A stretch of DNA of 64,000 nt from the NCBI RefSeq assembly GCF_002355475.1, contig NZ_AP014862.1, positions 5,332,001 to 5,396,000 of the forward strand, written 5' to 3'. The translations under genes and the position numbers were made by a program. How positions within the stretch are numbered: position 1 is the first letter of the stretch; the number at the start of each line of letters is the position of its first letter. This DNA comes from Pseudomonas furukawaii (lineage in GTDB: Bacteria > Pseudomonadota > Gammaproteobacteria > Pseudomonadales > Pseudomonadaceae). The notes beneath the pieces were generated by a model that saw only the letters and a program-made list of their open reading frames with translations, made no database searches and was not told where the DNA came from. This document shows, piece by piece, positions 31,326 through 40,222 of this stretch.

Positions 31326-33155
31326 CTCGCCCTTGAGCCGGTAGCTGATCTGCGCCCGGCTCATGCCCAGCATCTGCGCGGCGGCGGTGAGGTTGCCGCC
31401 GCTGCGCTCCAGCGCCAGTTGCACCAGGCGCTGCTCGATCTCTTTCAGGGAGGTGCCGAGCACCCGCTCGCGGCCACTGAGAAACGCCTGAAGATTGGCG
31501 AGCTCCGGTTCGATCCCCACCTCCTGCGTGGTGCTTGTCGCGGCCGTCTGCGGCTTCTCGGACAGCCCATCCAGCTTTCCTTCGGCCGTCAGGCCGATAC
31601 CGCAGGAACGCAGCGGTTCCCCGGCCTCGGCCAGGTGCACCAGGTCCATCAGCTCACCGTCGCCGGCGGCGATCACGCCCCGCTCGATGAGGTTCTGCAA
31701 CTCGCGGATGTTCCCCGGGAAGCGGTAGGTGAGCAGGGCGTTCACCAGCCGGGTGCTGAAGCCCAGGGGCTTGCGTCCGTGACGGGCACTGAACTTGCGC
31801 AGGAAGTAGCTCATCAGCAGCGGGATATCCTCGCGGCGCTCCCGCAGCGGCGGCAGGTGGATGGGGAAGACGTTCAGCCGGTACAGCAGGTCCTCGCGAA
31901 AGCGCCCGGCCTCCACTTCCCGGCGCAGGTCGAGGTTGGTCGCGGCGATCACCCGCACATCCACGGGGATCGGCGTCGTGCCGCCCACCCGCTCGATCTC
32001 GCCCTCCTGCAGCACCCGCAGGATCTTGCTCTGGGCGCTGAGGCTCAGGGTGGCGATTTCATCGAGGAACAGGGTGCCGCCCCTGGCCCGTTCGAAGCGC
32101 CCGGGCCGGGAGCGGTCGGCGCCGGTGAAGGCGCCACGCTCCACGCCGAACAGTTCCGCCTCCAGCAGCGTCTCCGGCAGGGCCGCGCAGTTCAGCGCCA
32201 CCAGGGGCGTGCCGGCACGCGGGCTGGCCTGGTGCAGGGAGCGGGCGAAGAGTTCCTTGCCCACCCCGGATTCGCCGGTCAGCAGCACCGTGGCCTGGGT
32301 CGGCGCCACGCGGTAGAGCTGCTGGCTGGCGGCGACGAAGGCGGCGGAAATGCCCACCATGGCCCGGTCATCGGCGGGCTCCGGCAGTTCGGCCATGCGG
32401 GTTTCCTCATCCGAGCCATAGGTGCTGCGACTGAGGAAATCCAGGGCATCCAGATGGGCCAGGTCGAGGTCGATATCGTCCCATTGCTCGGCCGGCTTGC
32501 CGACGATGCGGCAGGCCGAATGCCCCATGCAACGGCACTCCTGCTCGCGGAACACCACCAGCCGCCCCAGCAGGGACGAGGCGTAGCCGCTGGCGTAGCC
32601 CACCTCCATCCAGCAGCCCGGCTCGCTGCCCAGCCCGTAGGCGGCGATGTGCTCGTCCGCTTCCAGGGAGTTGTGCCAGAAGAACTCCGAGTAGAAGTGC
32701 CCGACGCTGGAGTCGATGTCGAAGCGCACCACCTCCACGTTCACCATGCCCTCCAGCATGTGCAGGCGCGGGCCGGCGCTGTAGAGGCTGGCGTGATCGC
32801 CCTCGGGCCAGTGCGCGCTGACCTGGGCGGCGTCCCGCGCGCCGGCCTGCCAGCCGATGCGGGTCAGCAGGCCTCGGGCCTTGTCCAGCCCCAGGGCCTC
32901 CACCAGCTCGCGGCGGATGGCGCCGAAGGCCGCCCCCTGCAACAGCATCATGCGCTGGCCGCAGAGCCAGATATTGCCGTCCTGGGGGGCGAAGGCGACG
33001 GTTTCGGCCAACTGCTCGGCGGACGGCAGGCCACTGCTGCCGAACTGGTTGGCACGGTCGACGATCAGGCGCTTCTGTCGGCCAAGCAACTGCTTGAGGA
33101 AATCATCCCCCATGGCGCGGCCGGGATTGCTCGGGGATTTGCGAGTCATGGTCAT
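31323..33155 (-). CDS. Sigma-54-dependent activator of aromatic catabolism (XylR/DmpR type)
   Basis: 610-residue enhancer-binding protein. The N-terminal effector domain has the XylR_N pattern ([20 protein letters not shown]) and a V4R domain with the cysteine motif [13 protein letters not shown]. The AAA+ domain has Walker [15 protein letters not shown], the sigma-54 contact loop GAFTGA, Walker [11 protein letters not shown] and the [12 protein letters not shown] sensor. A Fis-type HTH ends the protein ([21 protein letters not shown]). In this family the aromatic compound binds the V4R region directly. It lies between two -24/-12 promoters and is divergent from pchA, so it probably responds to para-cresol. 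Confidence 0.92.
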   Translation of the reverse strand: MTMTRKSPSNPGRAMGDDFLKQLLGRQKRLIVDRANQFGSSGLPSAEQLAETVAFAPQDGNIWLCGQRMMLLQGAAFGAIRRELVEALGLDKARGLLTRIGWQAGARDAAQVSAHWPEGDHASLYSAGPRLHMLEGMVNVEVVRFDIDSSVGHFYSEFFWHNSLEADEHIAAYGLGSEPGCWMEVGYASGYASSLLGRLVVFREQECRCMGHSACRIVGKPAEQWDDIDLDLAHLDALDFLSRSTYGSDEETRMAELPEPADDRAMVGISAAFVAASQQLYRVAPTQATVLLTGESGVGKELFARSLHQASPRAGTPLVALNCAALPETLLEAELFGVERGAFTGADRSRPGRFERARGGTLFLDEIATLSLSAQSKILRVLQEGEIERVGGTTPIPVDVRVIAATNLDLRREVEAGRFREDLLYRLNVFPIHLPPLRERREDIPLLMSYFLRKFSARHGRKPLGFSTRLVNALLTYRFPGNIRELQNLIERGVIAAGDGELMDLVHLAEAGEPLRSCGIGLTAEGKLDGLSEKPQTAATSTTQEVGIEPELANLQAFLSGRERVLGTSLKEIEQRLVQLALERSGGNLTAAAQMLGMSRAQISYRLKGE

Positions 33156-33417
33156 GGACGGGAGGCAGGAAAGGAGTTTTTCAGTATGCCCGCCTCGAAA
33201 GTCCGGTCAATTGCCCGGCTCGTCCGCTGAATCGGCGACCACTCGATAACCGCACAGTCTCCGGCAACCGAGGCGAGGAAGATTCGCCGACACGCAGACT
33301 TCTCTGCAGAAATTTCCGCGCAACCCCCTGCCAACGCCGCCCAAGGCCCCTCCACGCGCCGGCAAACGATCAATACAAGCCTTTGTTTTAAAAGAAAAAA
33401 CCAGAAACACAGGAAGC

Positions 33418-33433
33418 TGGCACGGTAGTTGTT
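33418..33433 (+). promoter_or_regulatory. Sigma-54 promoter of the pch operon
   Basis: TGGCAC-GGTAG-TTGTT has a perfect -24 element and correct spacing to -12. It lies 234 bases upstream of pchA in the 511-base divergent gap. The rest of that gap must hold the activator's own promoter and upstream activating sites; I could not single out the sites with confidence. Confidence 0.85.
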
Positions 33434-33666
33434 TAGGGCTCAACTGCGTGCATCGCCCACAACAACAACGCAGGTTACGGCCCATGAACATTCTTCCCCT
33501 GCCCAGCGCCTTTCATCACCCGCCGGCACCGCCGCTTCGTTGTTGACCCCCATTCCGCCCGCCCGGAGCTGACGCCCGCCATCGCGCCCGCGTCCTCGCA
33601 CGCCCCTGGAAAACCGCGCGTGGTCGCCGCCAGCCGGCGAACCCTGGAACCAACAAGAGAGACCCC

Positions 33667-35142
33667 ATGAACAGCATCCGCCCTGCCTACCAGAACCTCG
33701 ACCTGCAACCCCTCGCCGGGCAATGGCGCGCCGGGAGCACCGGCCGCCCCCTCGAGGTGGTCGACCCCTTCACCGAAGCGCCGCTGCTGCGCATCGCCCT
33801 GGCCAGCCGCGAGGACCTCGATGAGGCCTACCGCAAGGCCCGCGACAGCCAGCGGGAGTGGGCGGCCAAGGCCCCGGCGGAGCGCGCCCGGGTGCTGCTG
33901 GAGGCGGTGAAGATCTTCGACGAGCGCCGTGAGGAGATCATCGACTGGATCATCCGCGAATCCGGCAGCACCCGTATCAAGGCCCAGATCGAATGGGGCG
34001 CCGCGCGGGCGATCACCCTGGAATCGGCGAGCCTGCCGAACCGCGTCCACGGCCGCATCATCGGCTCCAACATTCCCGGCAAGGAAAGCCGCGTCTACCG
34101 CGTGCCCCTGGGCGTGATCGGCGTCATCAGCCCGTGGAACTTCCCGCTCCATCTCACCGCCCGCTCCCTGGCGCCGGCCCTGGCGCTGGGCAACGCCGTG
34201 GTGGTCAAGCCCGCCAGCGACACCCCGGTCACCGGCGGCCTGCTGCTGGCGCGCATCTTCGAGGAAGCCGGCCTGCCCGCCGGGGTACTCAGCGTGGTGG
34301 TGGGTTCCGGCGCGGAAATCGGCGACGCCTTCGTCGAGCACCCGATCCCGGCGTTCATCTCCTTCACCGGTTCCACCCAGGTGGGACGTGGCATCGGCCG
34401 CATCGCCAGCGGCGGCGAGCACCTCAAGCACGTGGCCCTGGAGCTGGGCGGCAACAGCCCCTTCGTGGTCCTGGCCGACGCCGACGTCGAACAGGCGGTC
34501 AACGCCGCCGTGGTGGGCAAGTTCCTCCACCAGGGCCAGATCTGCATGGCGGTCAACCGCATCATCGTCGAGGCGCCGCTGCTGGAGGCTTTTACCCGCC
34601 GCTTCGTCGAGCGCGTCAAGGCCCTGCCCTATGGCGATCCAAGCAGGCCCGAGACTGTGGTCGGCCCGGTGATCAACGCCCGGCAACTGGCCGGCCTCAA
34701 GGAGAAGGTCGCCACCGCCCTGGCCGAAGGCGCCACCCTGCTGGCGGGCGGCGAGGCCCAGGGCAACGTCCTGCCGCCCCACGTCTTCGGCAACGTCACC
34801 GCCGATATGGAAATCGCCCGCGAAGAGATCTTCGGCCCGCTGGTGGGCATCCAGTCCGCCCGCGACGCCGAGCACGCCCTGGAACTGGCCAACCAGAGCG
34901 AGTACGGCCTTTCCAGCGCCGTGTTCACCGGCAGCCTGGAGCGCGGCGTGCAGTTCGCCCGGCGCATCCACGCCGGCATGACCCACGTGAACGACATCCC
35001 GGTCAACGACGAACCCAACGCCCCCTTCGGCGGCGAGAAGAACTCCGGCCTCGGCCGATTCAACGGCGACTGGGCCATCGAGGAGTTCACCACCGACCAC
35101 TGGATCACCCTGCAACACAGCCCGCGGCCCTATCCGTTCTGA
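33667..35142 (+). CDS. pchA: 4-hydroxybenzaldehyde dehydrogenase-like aldehyde dehydrogenase
   Basis: NAD(P)-dependent ALDH of 491 residues. Cofactor segment [20 protein letters not shown], catalytic-base region [12 protein letters not shown] (Glu near 262) and catalytic Cys296 in [12 protein letters not shown] are present, as is the C-terminal [14 protein letters not shown]. Its place at the head of a cresol methylhydroxylase operon indicates oxidation of 4-hydroxybenzaldehyde to 4-hydroxybenzoate, the PobA substrate. Assignment of pchA rests on context, since ALDH sequence alone does not give substrate. Confidence 0.87.
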   Translation: MNSIRPAYQNLDLQPLAGQWRAGSTGRPLEVVDPFTEAPLLRIALASREDLDEAYRKARDSQREWAAKAPAERARVLLEAVKIFDERREEIIDWIIRESGSTRIKAQIEWGAARAITLESASLPNRVHGRIIGSNIPGKESRVYRVPLGVIGVISPWNFPLHLTARSLAPALALGNAVVVKPASDTPVTGGLLLARIFEEAGLPAGVLSVVVGSGAEIGDAFVEHPIPAFISFTGSTQVGRGIGRIASGGEHLKHVALELGGNSPFVVLADADVEQAVNAAVVGKFLHQGQICMAVNRIIVEAPLLEAFTRRFVERVKALPYGDPSRPETVVGPVINARQLAGLKEKVATALAEGATLLAGGEAQGNVLPPHVFGNVTADMEIAREEIFGPLVGIQSARDAEHALELANQSEYGLSSAVFTGSLERGVQFARRIHAGMTHVNDIPVNDEPNAPFGGEKNSGLGRFNGDWAIEEFTTDHWITLQHSPRPYPF

Positions 35143-35191
35143 GACGGCCGCCCCGAAACCCGCACCCCACCAATAAGAAACGGAGCCTGAA

Positions 35192-35527
35192 ATGCCTTCA
35201 CTCCTCAACAGCCGAGCTGTGAAATCGCGCCTGGCCGCCTGCCTTGCCCTGCCCCTCGCGCTGCTCGCCGGCCAGGCCTTCGCCGATGGCGACGGCGTCT
35301 GGAAGAGCGGCGAGAACGTCTACCAGAAGGTCTGCGGCCACTGCCACGAAACCAACATCGGCCCCAACCTCAAGGGCCGTCAGTTGCCGCCGCAGTACAG
35401 CATCGCGGTGGTCCGCAACGGCTTCCGCGCCATGCCCGCCTTCCCGGCCTCCTTCATCGACGACAAGGCCCTGGGCCAGGTCGCCGACTACATCGCCAAG
35501 TCCGCCGCCCCGGCGGCCAAGCCCTGA
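35192..35527 (+). CDS. pchC: Cytochrome c subunit of para-cresol methylhydroxylase
   Basis: 111 residues with a Sec signal peptide (cleaved near GQAFA-DGDG). The mature protein is about 80 residues, with the heme motif CGHCH at 48-52 and a methionine ligand in FRAMPAFPASF. Size and pattern fit the small c-type subunit that receives electrons from the flavoprotein PchF in the periplasm. It lies between pchA and pchX. Confidence 0.92.
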   Translation: MPSLLNSRAVKSRLAACLALPLALLAGQAFADGDGVWKSGENVYQKVCGHCHETNIGPNLKGRQLPPQYSIAVVRNGFRAMPAFPASFIDDKALGQVADYIAKSAAPAAKP

Positions 35528-35537
35528 GGTGCCCGGC

Positions 35538-36221
35538 ATGAACATCGAACGTCGATCCCTGCTCAAGGGCCTGGCCCTGGGCGGTATTGCCGGCGCGGCC
35601 ATGGGCGCGTCCAGCCTGTCTCTCGGCAAGGCCATCCTGGGTGGCCGGGCCCAGGCGTTGCCGACCCTGGTACTGGTCAAGGGCGACGCCGGCGCCGCCT
35701 TCCTCGAAGGCGTCCGCCACAGCCCGATGGCACGCCACGCCGATGCCCTGCACAGCGACCTCGGCCTGGACTTCATCCTGGCCCTGCAGCGGCGCCTGGA
35801 CAGCGGCCAGCCGCAACGCATCATCGGCCTGGTGGACGACGCCAGCGCCGCGCTGGTCCTCGACCTGGCCCGCAGCAGCGGCGCACGGATCCACTGGCTC
35901 GGCCAGCACAGCGTCGGCGCCGCCGGCTCCCGCCACCAGGTACTCAGCGCCGAGCGCGCCCACGCCTGCGCCCTGCAACTGGGCCGGCAACTGCAGGCCT
36001 GCGGCGGCGGTTTCGACCTGACCGCCCAGCGCCAGCAGGGCCAGCGTTCCCTGAACCTGGCCGCCGCGCCGCGCGGGGGCGACGCCAGCGCCCAGTGGGC
36101 CGCCACCCTCGGCCACAGCCTGGCCGGGCTCGGCGGCACCGACATCGCCCCAGCGCCCCGGATCGCCCAACGCCACCCGGCCCTGGCGGGCCATTTCGTT
36201 TCGTTCTCGATCGAGGCTTGA
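35538..36221 (+). CDS. pchX: PchX-position protein with a twin-arginine-type signal
   Basis: 227 residues. The N-terminus MNIERRSLLKGLALGG has the RRSLLKG twin-arginine pattern followed by a Gly/Ala-rich hydrophobic stretch. The rest is Ala/Gln/Leu rich (LVKGDAGAAFLEGVRHS, LALQRRLDSGQ) with no recognised domain. It occupies the position of pchX between cytochrome and flavoprotein genes in known pchACXF operons, where its role is unclear. It starts 10 bases after pchC and ends 11 bases before pchF. Confidence 0.78.
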   Translation: MNIERRSLLKGLALGGIAGAAMGASSLSLGKAILGGRAQALPTLVLVKGDAGAAFLEGVRHSPMARHADALHSDLGLDFILALQRRLDSGQPQRIIGLVDDASAALVLDLARSSGARIHWLGQHSVGAAGSRHQVLSAERAHACALQLGRQLQACGGGFDLTAQRQQGQRSLNLAAAPRGGDASAQWAATLGHSLAGLGGTDIAPAPRIAQRHPALAGHFVSFSIEA

Positions 36222-36232
36222 AGGAGCTGAAC

Positions 36233-37801
36233 ATGACCGAGCAAACCCCAAGCACCCTGCTTCCCCGTGGCGTCGACCACGCCAACTTCCAGCAAGCCCT
36301 GGCCAAGTTCCGCGCGCTGTTGGGCGAGGACAACGTCCTGGTCAGGGACGATCAGCTGATCCCCTACAACAAGATCATGATGGCCGTGGACAATGCCGAA
36401 CACGCGCCCTCCGCCGCCGTCACCGCCACCAGCGTGGAGCAGGTCCAGGGCGTGGTGAAGATCTGCAACGAGCACGGCATCCCGGTGTGGACCATCTCCA
36501 CCGGCCGCAACTTCGGCTACGGCTCGGCGGCCCCCGGCCAGCGCGGCCAGGTCATCCTCGACCTGAAGAAGATGAACAGGATCCTCCACGTCGATCCGGA
36601 ACTCTGCACCGCCCTGGTGGAGCCGGGCGTCACCTACGGCCAGCTGTACGACTACATCCAGGAAAACAACCTGCCGCTGATGCTGTCCTTTTCCGCGCCC
36701 TCGGCCATCGCCGGTCCCCTGGGCAACACCATGGACCGTGGCGTGGGCTACACCCCCTATGGCGAACACTTCCTCATGCAGTGCGGCATGGAAGTGGTGC
36801 TGGCCAACGGCGACATCTACCGCACCGGCATGGGCGGCGTGAAAGGCGACAACGCCTGGCAGGTCTTCAAATGGGGCTACGGCCCGACCCTGGACGGGAT
36901 GTTCACCCAGGCCAACTACGGCATCTGCACCAAGATGGGCTTCTGGCTGATGCCCAAGCCGCCGGTGTTCAAGCCCTTCGAGATCAAGTTCGAGAACGAG
37001 TCCGACATCGCCGAGATCGTCGAATTCATCCGCCCGCTGCGCATCGCCCAGGTGATCCCCAACTCTGTGGTCATCGCCGGCGTGCTCTGGGAAGCCTCCA
37101 CCTGCAACACCCGCCGCAGCGACTACACCACCGAGCCCGGCGCCACCCCGGACGCCATCCTCAAGCAGATCCAGAAGGACAAGAACCTCGGCGCCTGGAA
37201 CGTCTACGCCGCCCTCTACGGCACCCAGGAGCAGGTGGACGTGAACTGGAAGATCGTCACCGGCGCCCTCAAGCAACTGGGCAAGGGCAAGATCGTCACC
37301 CAGGAGGAGGCCGGCGATACCCAGCCCTTCAAGTACCGCGCCCAGCTCATGTCCGGCGTGCCCAACCTGCAGGAGTTCGGCCTCTACAACTGGCGTGGGG
37401 GCGGCGGCTCCATGTGGTTCGCGCCGGTCAGCCAGGCCCGGGGCAGCGAGTGCGAGAAGCAGCAGGCGCTGGCCAAGAAGGTCCTCAACAAGCACGGCCT
37501 GGACTACGTCGGCGAATTCATCGTCGGCTGGCGCGACATGCACCACGTGATCGATGTGCTCTACGACCGCACCAACCCCGAGGAAACCCAGCGCGCCAAC
37601 GCCTGCTTCGCCGAACTGCTGGACGTGTTCGAGCAGCACGGCTACGCCGTGTACCGCGTCAACACCGCCTTCCAGGAGCGGGTGGCGCAGAGCTACGGCA
37701 CGGTCAAGCGCAAGGTGGAGCACGCCATCAAGCGCGCCCTGGACCCGAACAACATCCTCGCGCCCGGCAAGTCCGGCATCGACCTCGCCAACACCTTCTG
37801 A
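36233..37801 (+). CDS. pchF: Flavoprotein subunit of para-cresol methylhydroxylase
   Basis: 522-residue member of the vanillyl-alcohol oxidase/PCMH family, which converts para-cresol to 4-hydroxybenzyl alcohol and 4-hydroxybenzaldehyde. The FAD domain has VWTISTGRNFGYGSAAPG and GNTMDRGVGYTPYGEH. Tyr385 in FGLYNWRGGGG aligns with the tyrosine that carries FAD covalently in PCMH (Tyr384 in mature numbering). The C-terminus KRALDPNNILAPGKSGID is typical of the fold. No signal peptide is visible although PCMH is described as periplasmic. A strong hairpin follows. Confidence 0.94.
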   Translation: MTEQTPSTLLPRGVDHANFQQALAKFRALLGEDNVLVRDDQLIPYNKIMMAVDNAEHAPSAAVTATSVEQVQGVVKICNEHGIPVWTISTGRNFGYGSAAPGQRGQVILDLKKMNRILHVDPELCTALVEPGVTYGQLYDYIQENNLPLMLSFSAPSAIAGPLGNTMDRGVGYTPYGEHFLMQCGMEVVLANGDIYRTGMGGVKGDNAWQVFKWGYGPTLDGMFTQANYGICTKMGFWLMPKPPVFKPFEIKFENESDIAEIVEFIRPLRIAQVIPNSVVIAGVLWEASTCNTRRSDYTTEPGATPDAILKQIQKDKNLGAWNVYAALYGTQEQVDVNWKIVTGALKQLGKGKIVTQEEAGDTQPFKYRAQLMSGVPNLQEFGLYNWRGGGGSMWFAPVSQARGSECEKQQALAKKVLNKHGLDYVGEFIVGWRDMHHVIDVLYDRTNPEETQRANACFAELLDVFEQHGYAVYRVNTAFQERVAQSYGTVKRKVEHAIKRALDPNNILAPGKSGIDLANTF

Positions 37802-38943
37802 CCCCAAGCAAGGCCCCGCCGGACACGCGCCGGCGGGGCCTTCTCATGTGCAGGAAAACCGTTGAACGAGCCTCGGTTCCGGGGCTCATCCAGGTTGGAG
37901 AAGTGAGGGGACTCCGGCGTTGGGCGGCCGGTGGCGGGATCGAGGTGTTCGTCCCTGGCCAGTTGGTGGATCAGCGCCTCGCTGGGCTTGGGCGGCGGGA
38001 TATTGGCCTTGCGTTCCTCCAGCCACTGGAGCTTGCCGTCCCAGGGCGGCAGCTCGGCGGGGGGCAGCGGGAGGATATCGTTGATCTCGGGGACTTTGGG
38101 CGAGGCGTAGGAGTAGTCCGCAAGGATGCTCCAGATCGCTTTGTAGCGTTCGGCGCGTTCGAGGTCTTTCTCTTGGTTCAGGTAGTAGAGTGTGTCCGTC
38201 GGAGGCGGCCCCTCAAATGCTTTCCACAAGCGCCCTGCTGAGCTTTCATCACCTGCTGCGACACCCAATTGAAAGACTTCCACTGCCTCTTGATAGCTAT
38301 GTGCTACGGACAGATGAACGCCAAGTGCTCTAGCCGCTTCCCCATTCCCCTGCTCCGCCGCACAGCGCCGCATCTGCCGGGCAATATCCGGGGCGATATC
38401 GATCGGCGCCAACTTGTCCGCCACCAAGGCCTGGGCCAGTGCGCTGCCCTCGTCGGCGGCCTTGCGGTAATAACGCAGGGCCATTTCAGGGTCTTCCCTC
38501 AAGCCAGCAGAGCCACGTTGCAGGAATAGACCAACGAAGTAGTAGCCACTGGCGACGCCGGCATCCATCAGTTCCTGGCTCAGACGCAAGCGCTCCTCGC
38601 CGCGCACTTTGAAGTGGCCACGAAAGGCGCCATTGATCAGGTTGATGCTGGCCTTGTAGTGCTGGTGTTCGGCGGCGATGCGGTAGAGGCGTTCGACCTC
38701 GGCATCCACCGCCGGGTCTTCCTTGAGCTGGTTGTTCTTCTGCAGCCAGCGGGCGTACTTGAACAGCAGGTCGCTGTCGGCCGAGGCCTCGGGGATGCGC
38801 TCATGACGGCAGGTGAAGGCCAGGTTGGCGCGAATCTGGGAGATCGGGTCCACGGCAGTGTCCTTTTTCAGTTTGAGTCCATGGCCGCCGCAGGCGGCCA
38901 GCAGCACAAACGGAACAGCCAGCCCCCAGGTTCTAGGCCTCAC
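37693..38943 (-). CDS. Truncated third copy of Sel1-like immunity lipoprotein
   Basis: 416-codon frame. The first ~345 residues closely match the next two paralogues, with a lipoprotein signal (FVLLAACGGHG), DPEMALRYYRKAADEGSAL (Sel1 repeat) and IPPPKPSEALIHQLARDEHL. After TPESPHF the sequence diverges: the ~85-residue end shared by the other copies is missing and replaced by a basic tail read through the pch terminator and antisense to the last 109 bases of pchF. It therefore looks like a recombination-truncated copy, perhaps a decaying pseudogene. It overlaps the neighbouring copy by 11 bases. Confidence 0.75.
   Translation of the reverse strand: MRPRTWGLAVPFVLLAACGGHGLKLKKDTAVDPISQIRANLAFTCRHERIPEASADSDLLFKYARWLQKNNQLKEDPAVDAEVERLYRIAAEHQHYKASINLINGAFRGHFKVRGEERLRLSQELMDAGVASGYYFVGLFLQRGSAGLREDPEMALRYYRKAADEGSALAQALVADKLAPIDIAPDIARQMRRCAAEQGNGEAARALGVHLSVAHSYQEAVEVFQLGVAAGDESSAGRLWKAFEGPPPTDTLYYLNQEKDLERAERYKAIWSILADYSYASPKVPEINDILPLPPAELPPWDGKLQWLEERKANIPPPKPSEALIHQLARDEHLDPATGRPTPESPHFSNLDEPRNRGSFNGFPAHEKAPPARVRRGLAWGQKVLARSMPDLPGARMLFGSRARLMACSTLRLTVP
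37810..37842 (+). terminator. Terminator of the pch operon
   Basis: Perfect 13-bp arms AAGGCCCCGCCGG and CCGGCGGGGCCTT around a 7-base loop, 8 bases after the pchF stop. The T-tract is short (TTCTC). Confidence 0.8.
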
Positions 38944-40222
38944 CGAGCATCCTCCACCTGACCCGCTCCGGACCCTCGGTGACTTTTGCCGGCAGCGGCC
39001 AGAGGCGGGCCGTGCGTCGCTCCAGCGTCAGTGTCGGCAGGATCTCGCCCTCCCGGAAGCGGCGGCGGGCCTTGTCCTTCACGGTGATCCAGAAGAAGTT
39101 CACATCCATCGCCTCCCAGTAGCCGGCACGTGGGCAAGGCTCGCCGCTGACGCAGATGGGCGGCGAATCGAGGTAGACGAAGTGGGGGGACTCCGGCGTT
39201 GGGCGGCCGGTGGCGGGATCGAGGTGCTTGTCCCTGGCCAGTTGGTGGATCAGCGCCTCGCTGGGCTTGGGCGGCGGGATATTGGCCTTGCGTTCCTCCA
39301 GCCACTGGAGCTTGCCGTCCCAGGGCGGCAGCTCGGCGGGGGGCAGCGGGACTATTTCATTGATCTCGGGGACTTTGGGAGAGGCGTAGGAGGCTCTGGC
39401 GAGAATGCGCCAGATGGTCTTGTAGCGTTCAGCGCGTTCGAGGTCTTTCTCTTGGTTCAGGTAGTAAAGAGTGTCAGTCGGGAGGGGGCCTCGAAAGCCT
39501 TCTTCCAGAAAGCTTGCAGAAGATTCATCGCCTGCTGCGACTCCCAGTTGAAAGGCTTCTAGTGCCTCCTGATAGCGGCGAATTCCAACTAGATTTACAC
39601 CGAGATCCGAAGCCGCATCACCGTGCCCTTGCTCTGCGGCACAGCGCCGCATCTGTCGGGCAATATCCGGTGCGATATCGCTTGGCGCCAACTTGTCCGC
39701 TACCAAGGCCTGGGCCAGGGCGCTGCCCTCGTCGGCGGCCTTGCGGTAATAACGCAGGGCCATTTCAGGGTCTTCCCTCAGGCCGGCCGCCCCCTGTTGC
39801 AGCAGGATGGCGATGAAGTAGTAACCGCTGGCCACCTCGGCGTCGATCAACTCCTGGCTCAGGCGCAGGAACTCCTCGCTGCGCAACGTGAAGTGGCCAC
39901 GAAAGGCGCCGTTGATCAAGTTGATGCTGGCCTTGTAGTGCTGGTGTTCGGTGGCAATGCGGTAGAGGCGCTCGACTTCGACATCCACTGTCGGGTCCTG
40001 CTTGAGCTGGTTGTTCTTCTGCAGCCAGCGCGCGTACTTGAACAACTGGTCGCTGTCGGCCGAGGCCTCGGGGATGCGCTCGTGACGGCAGGTGAAGGCC
40101 AGGTTGGGGCGAATCTGGGAGAGCGGGTCCACGGCGGTGTCCTTTTTCAGTTTGAGTCCATGGCCGCCGCAGGCGGCCAGCAGCACAAACGGAACAGCCA
40201 GCCCCCAGGTTCTAGACCTCAC
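38933..40222 (-). CDS. Sel1-like lipoprotein, probable Tle5 immunity protein (copy 2)
   Basis: 429 residues. Lipoprotein signal peptide with lipobox LAAC, so it is anchored in a periplasm-facing membrane where it could neutralise a phospholipase. Sel1/TPR-like helices occupy the middle (YKASINLINGAFRGHF, PEMALRYYRKAADEGSAL, RYQEALEAFQLGVAAGDESS). The C-terminal domain (FVYLDSPPICVSGEPCPRAG, FFWITVKDKARRRFREGEIL) is complete, unlike copy 3. Its 11-base overlap with the flanking copies indicates one transcript with the phospholipase gene. The arrangement resembles the triple immunity genes beside P. aeruginosa PldB. Confidence 0.8.
   Translation of the reverse strand: MRSRTWGLAVPFVLLAACGGHGLKLKKDTAVDPLSQIRPNLAFTCRHERIPEASADSDQLFKYARWLQKNNQLKQDPTVDVEVERLYRIATEHQHYKASINLINGAFRGHFTLRSEEFLRLSQELIDAEVASGYYFIAILLQQGAAGLREDPEMALRYYRKAADEGSALAQALVADKLAPSDIAPDIARQMRRCAAEQGHGDAASDLGVNLVGIRRYQEALEAFQLGVAAGDESSASFLEEGFRGPLPTDTLYYLNQEKDLERAERYKTIWRILARASYASPKVPEINEIVPLPPAELPPWDGKLQWLEERKANIPPPKPSEALIHQLARDKHLDPATGRPTPESPHFVYLDSPPICVSGEPCPRAGYWEAMDVNFFWITVKDKARRRFREGEILPTLTLERRTARLWPLPAKVTEGPERVRWRMLGEA

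Noticed and set aside
33475-37807. Very long minus-strand open frames opposite the pch genes
   Set aside because: They are mirror frames of GC-rich coding DNA; the plus-strand genes have clear catalytic motifs and signals.
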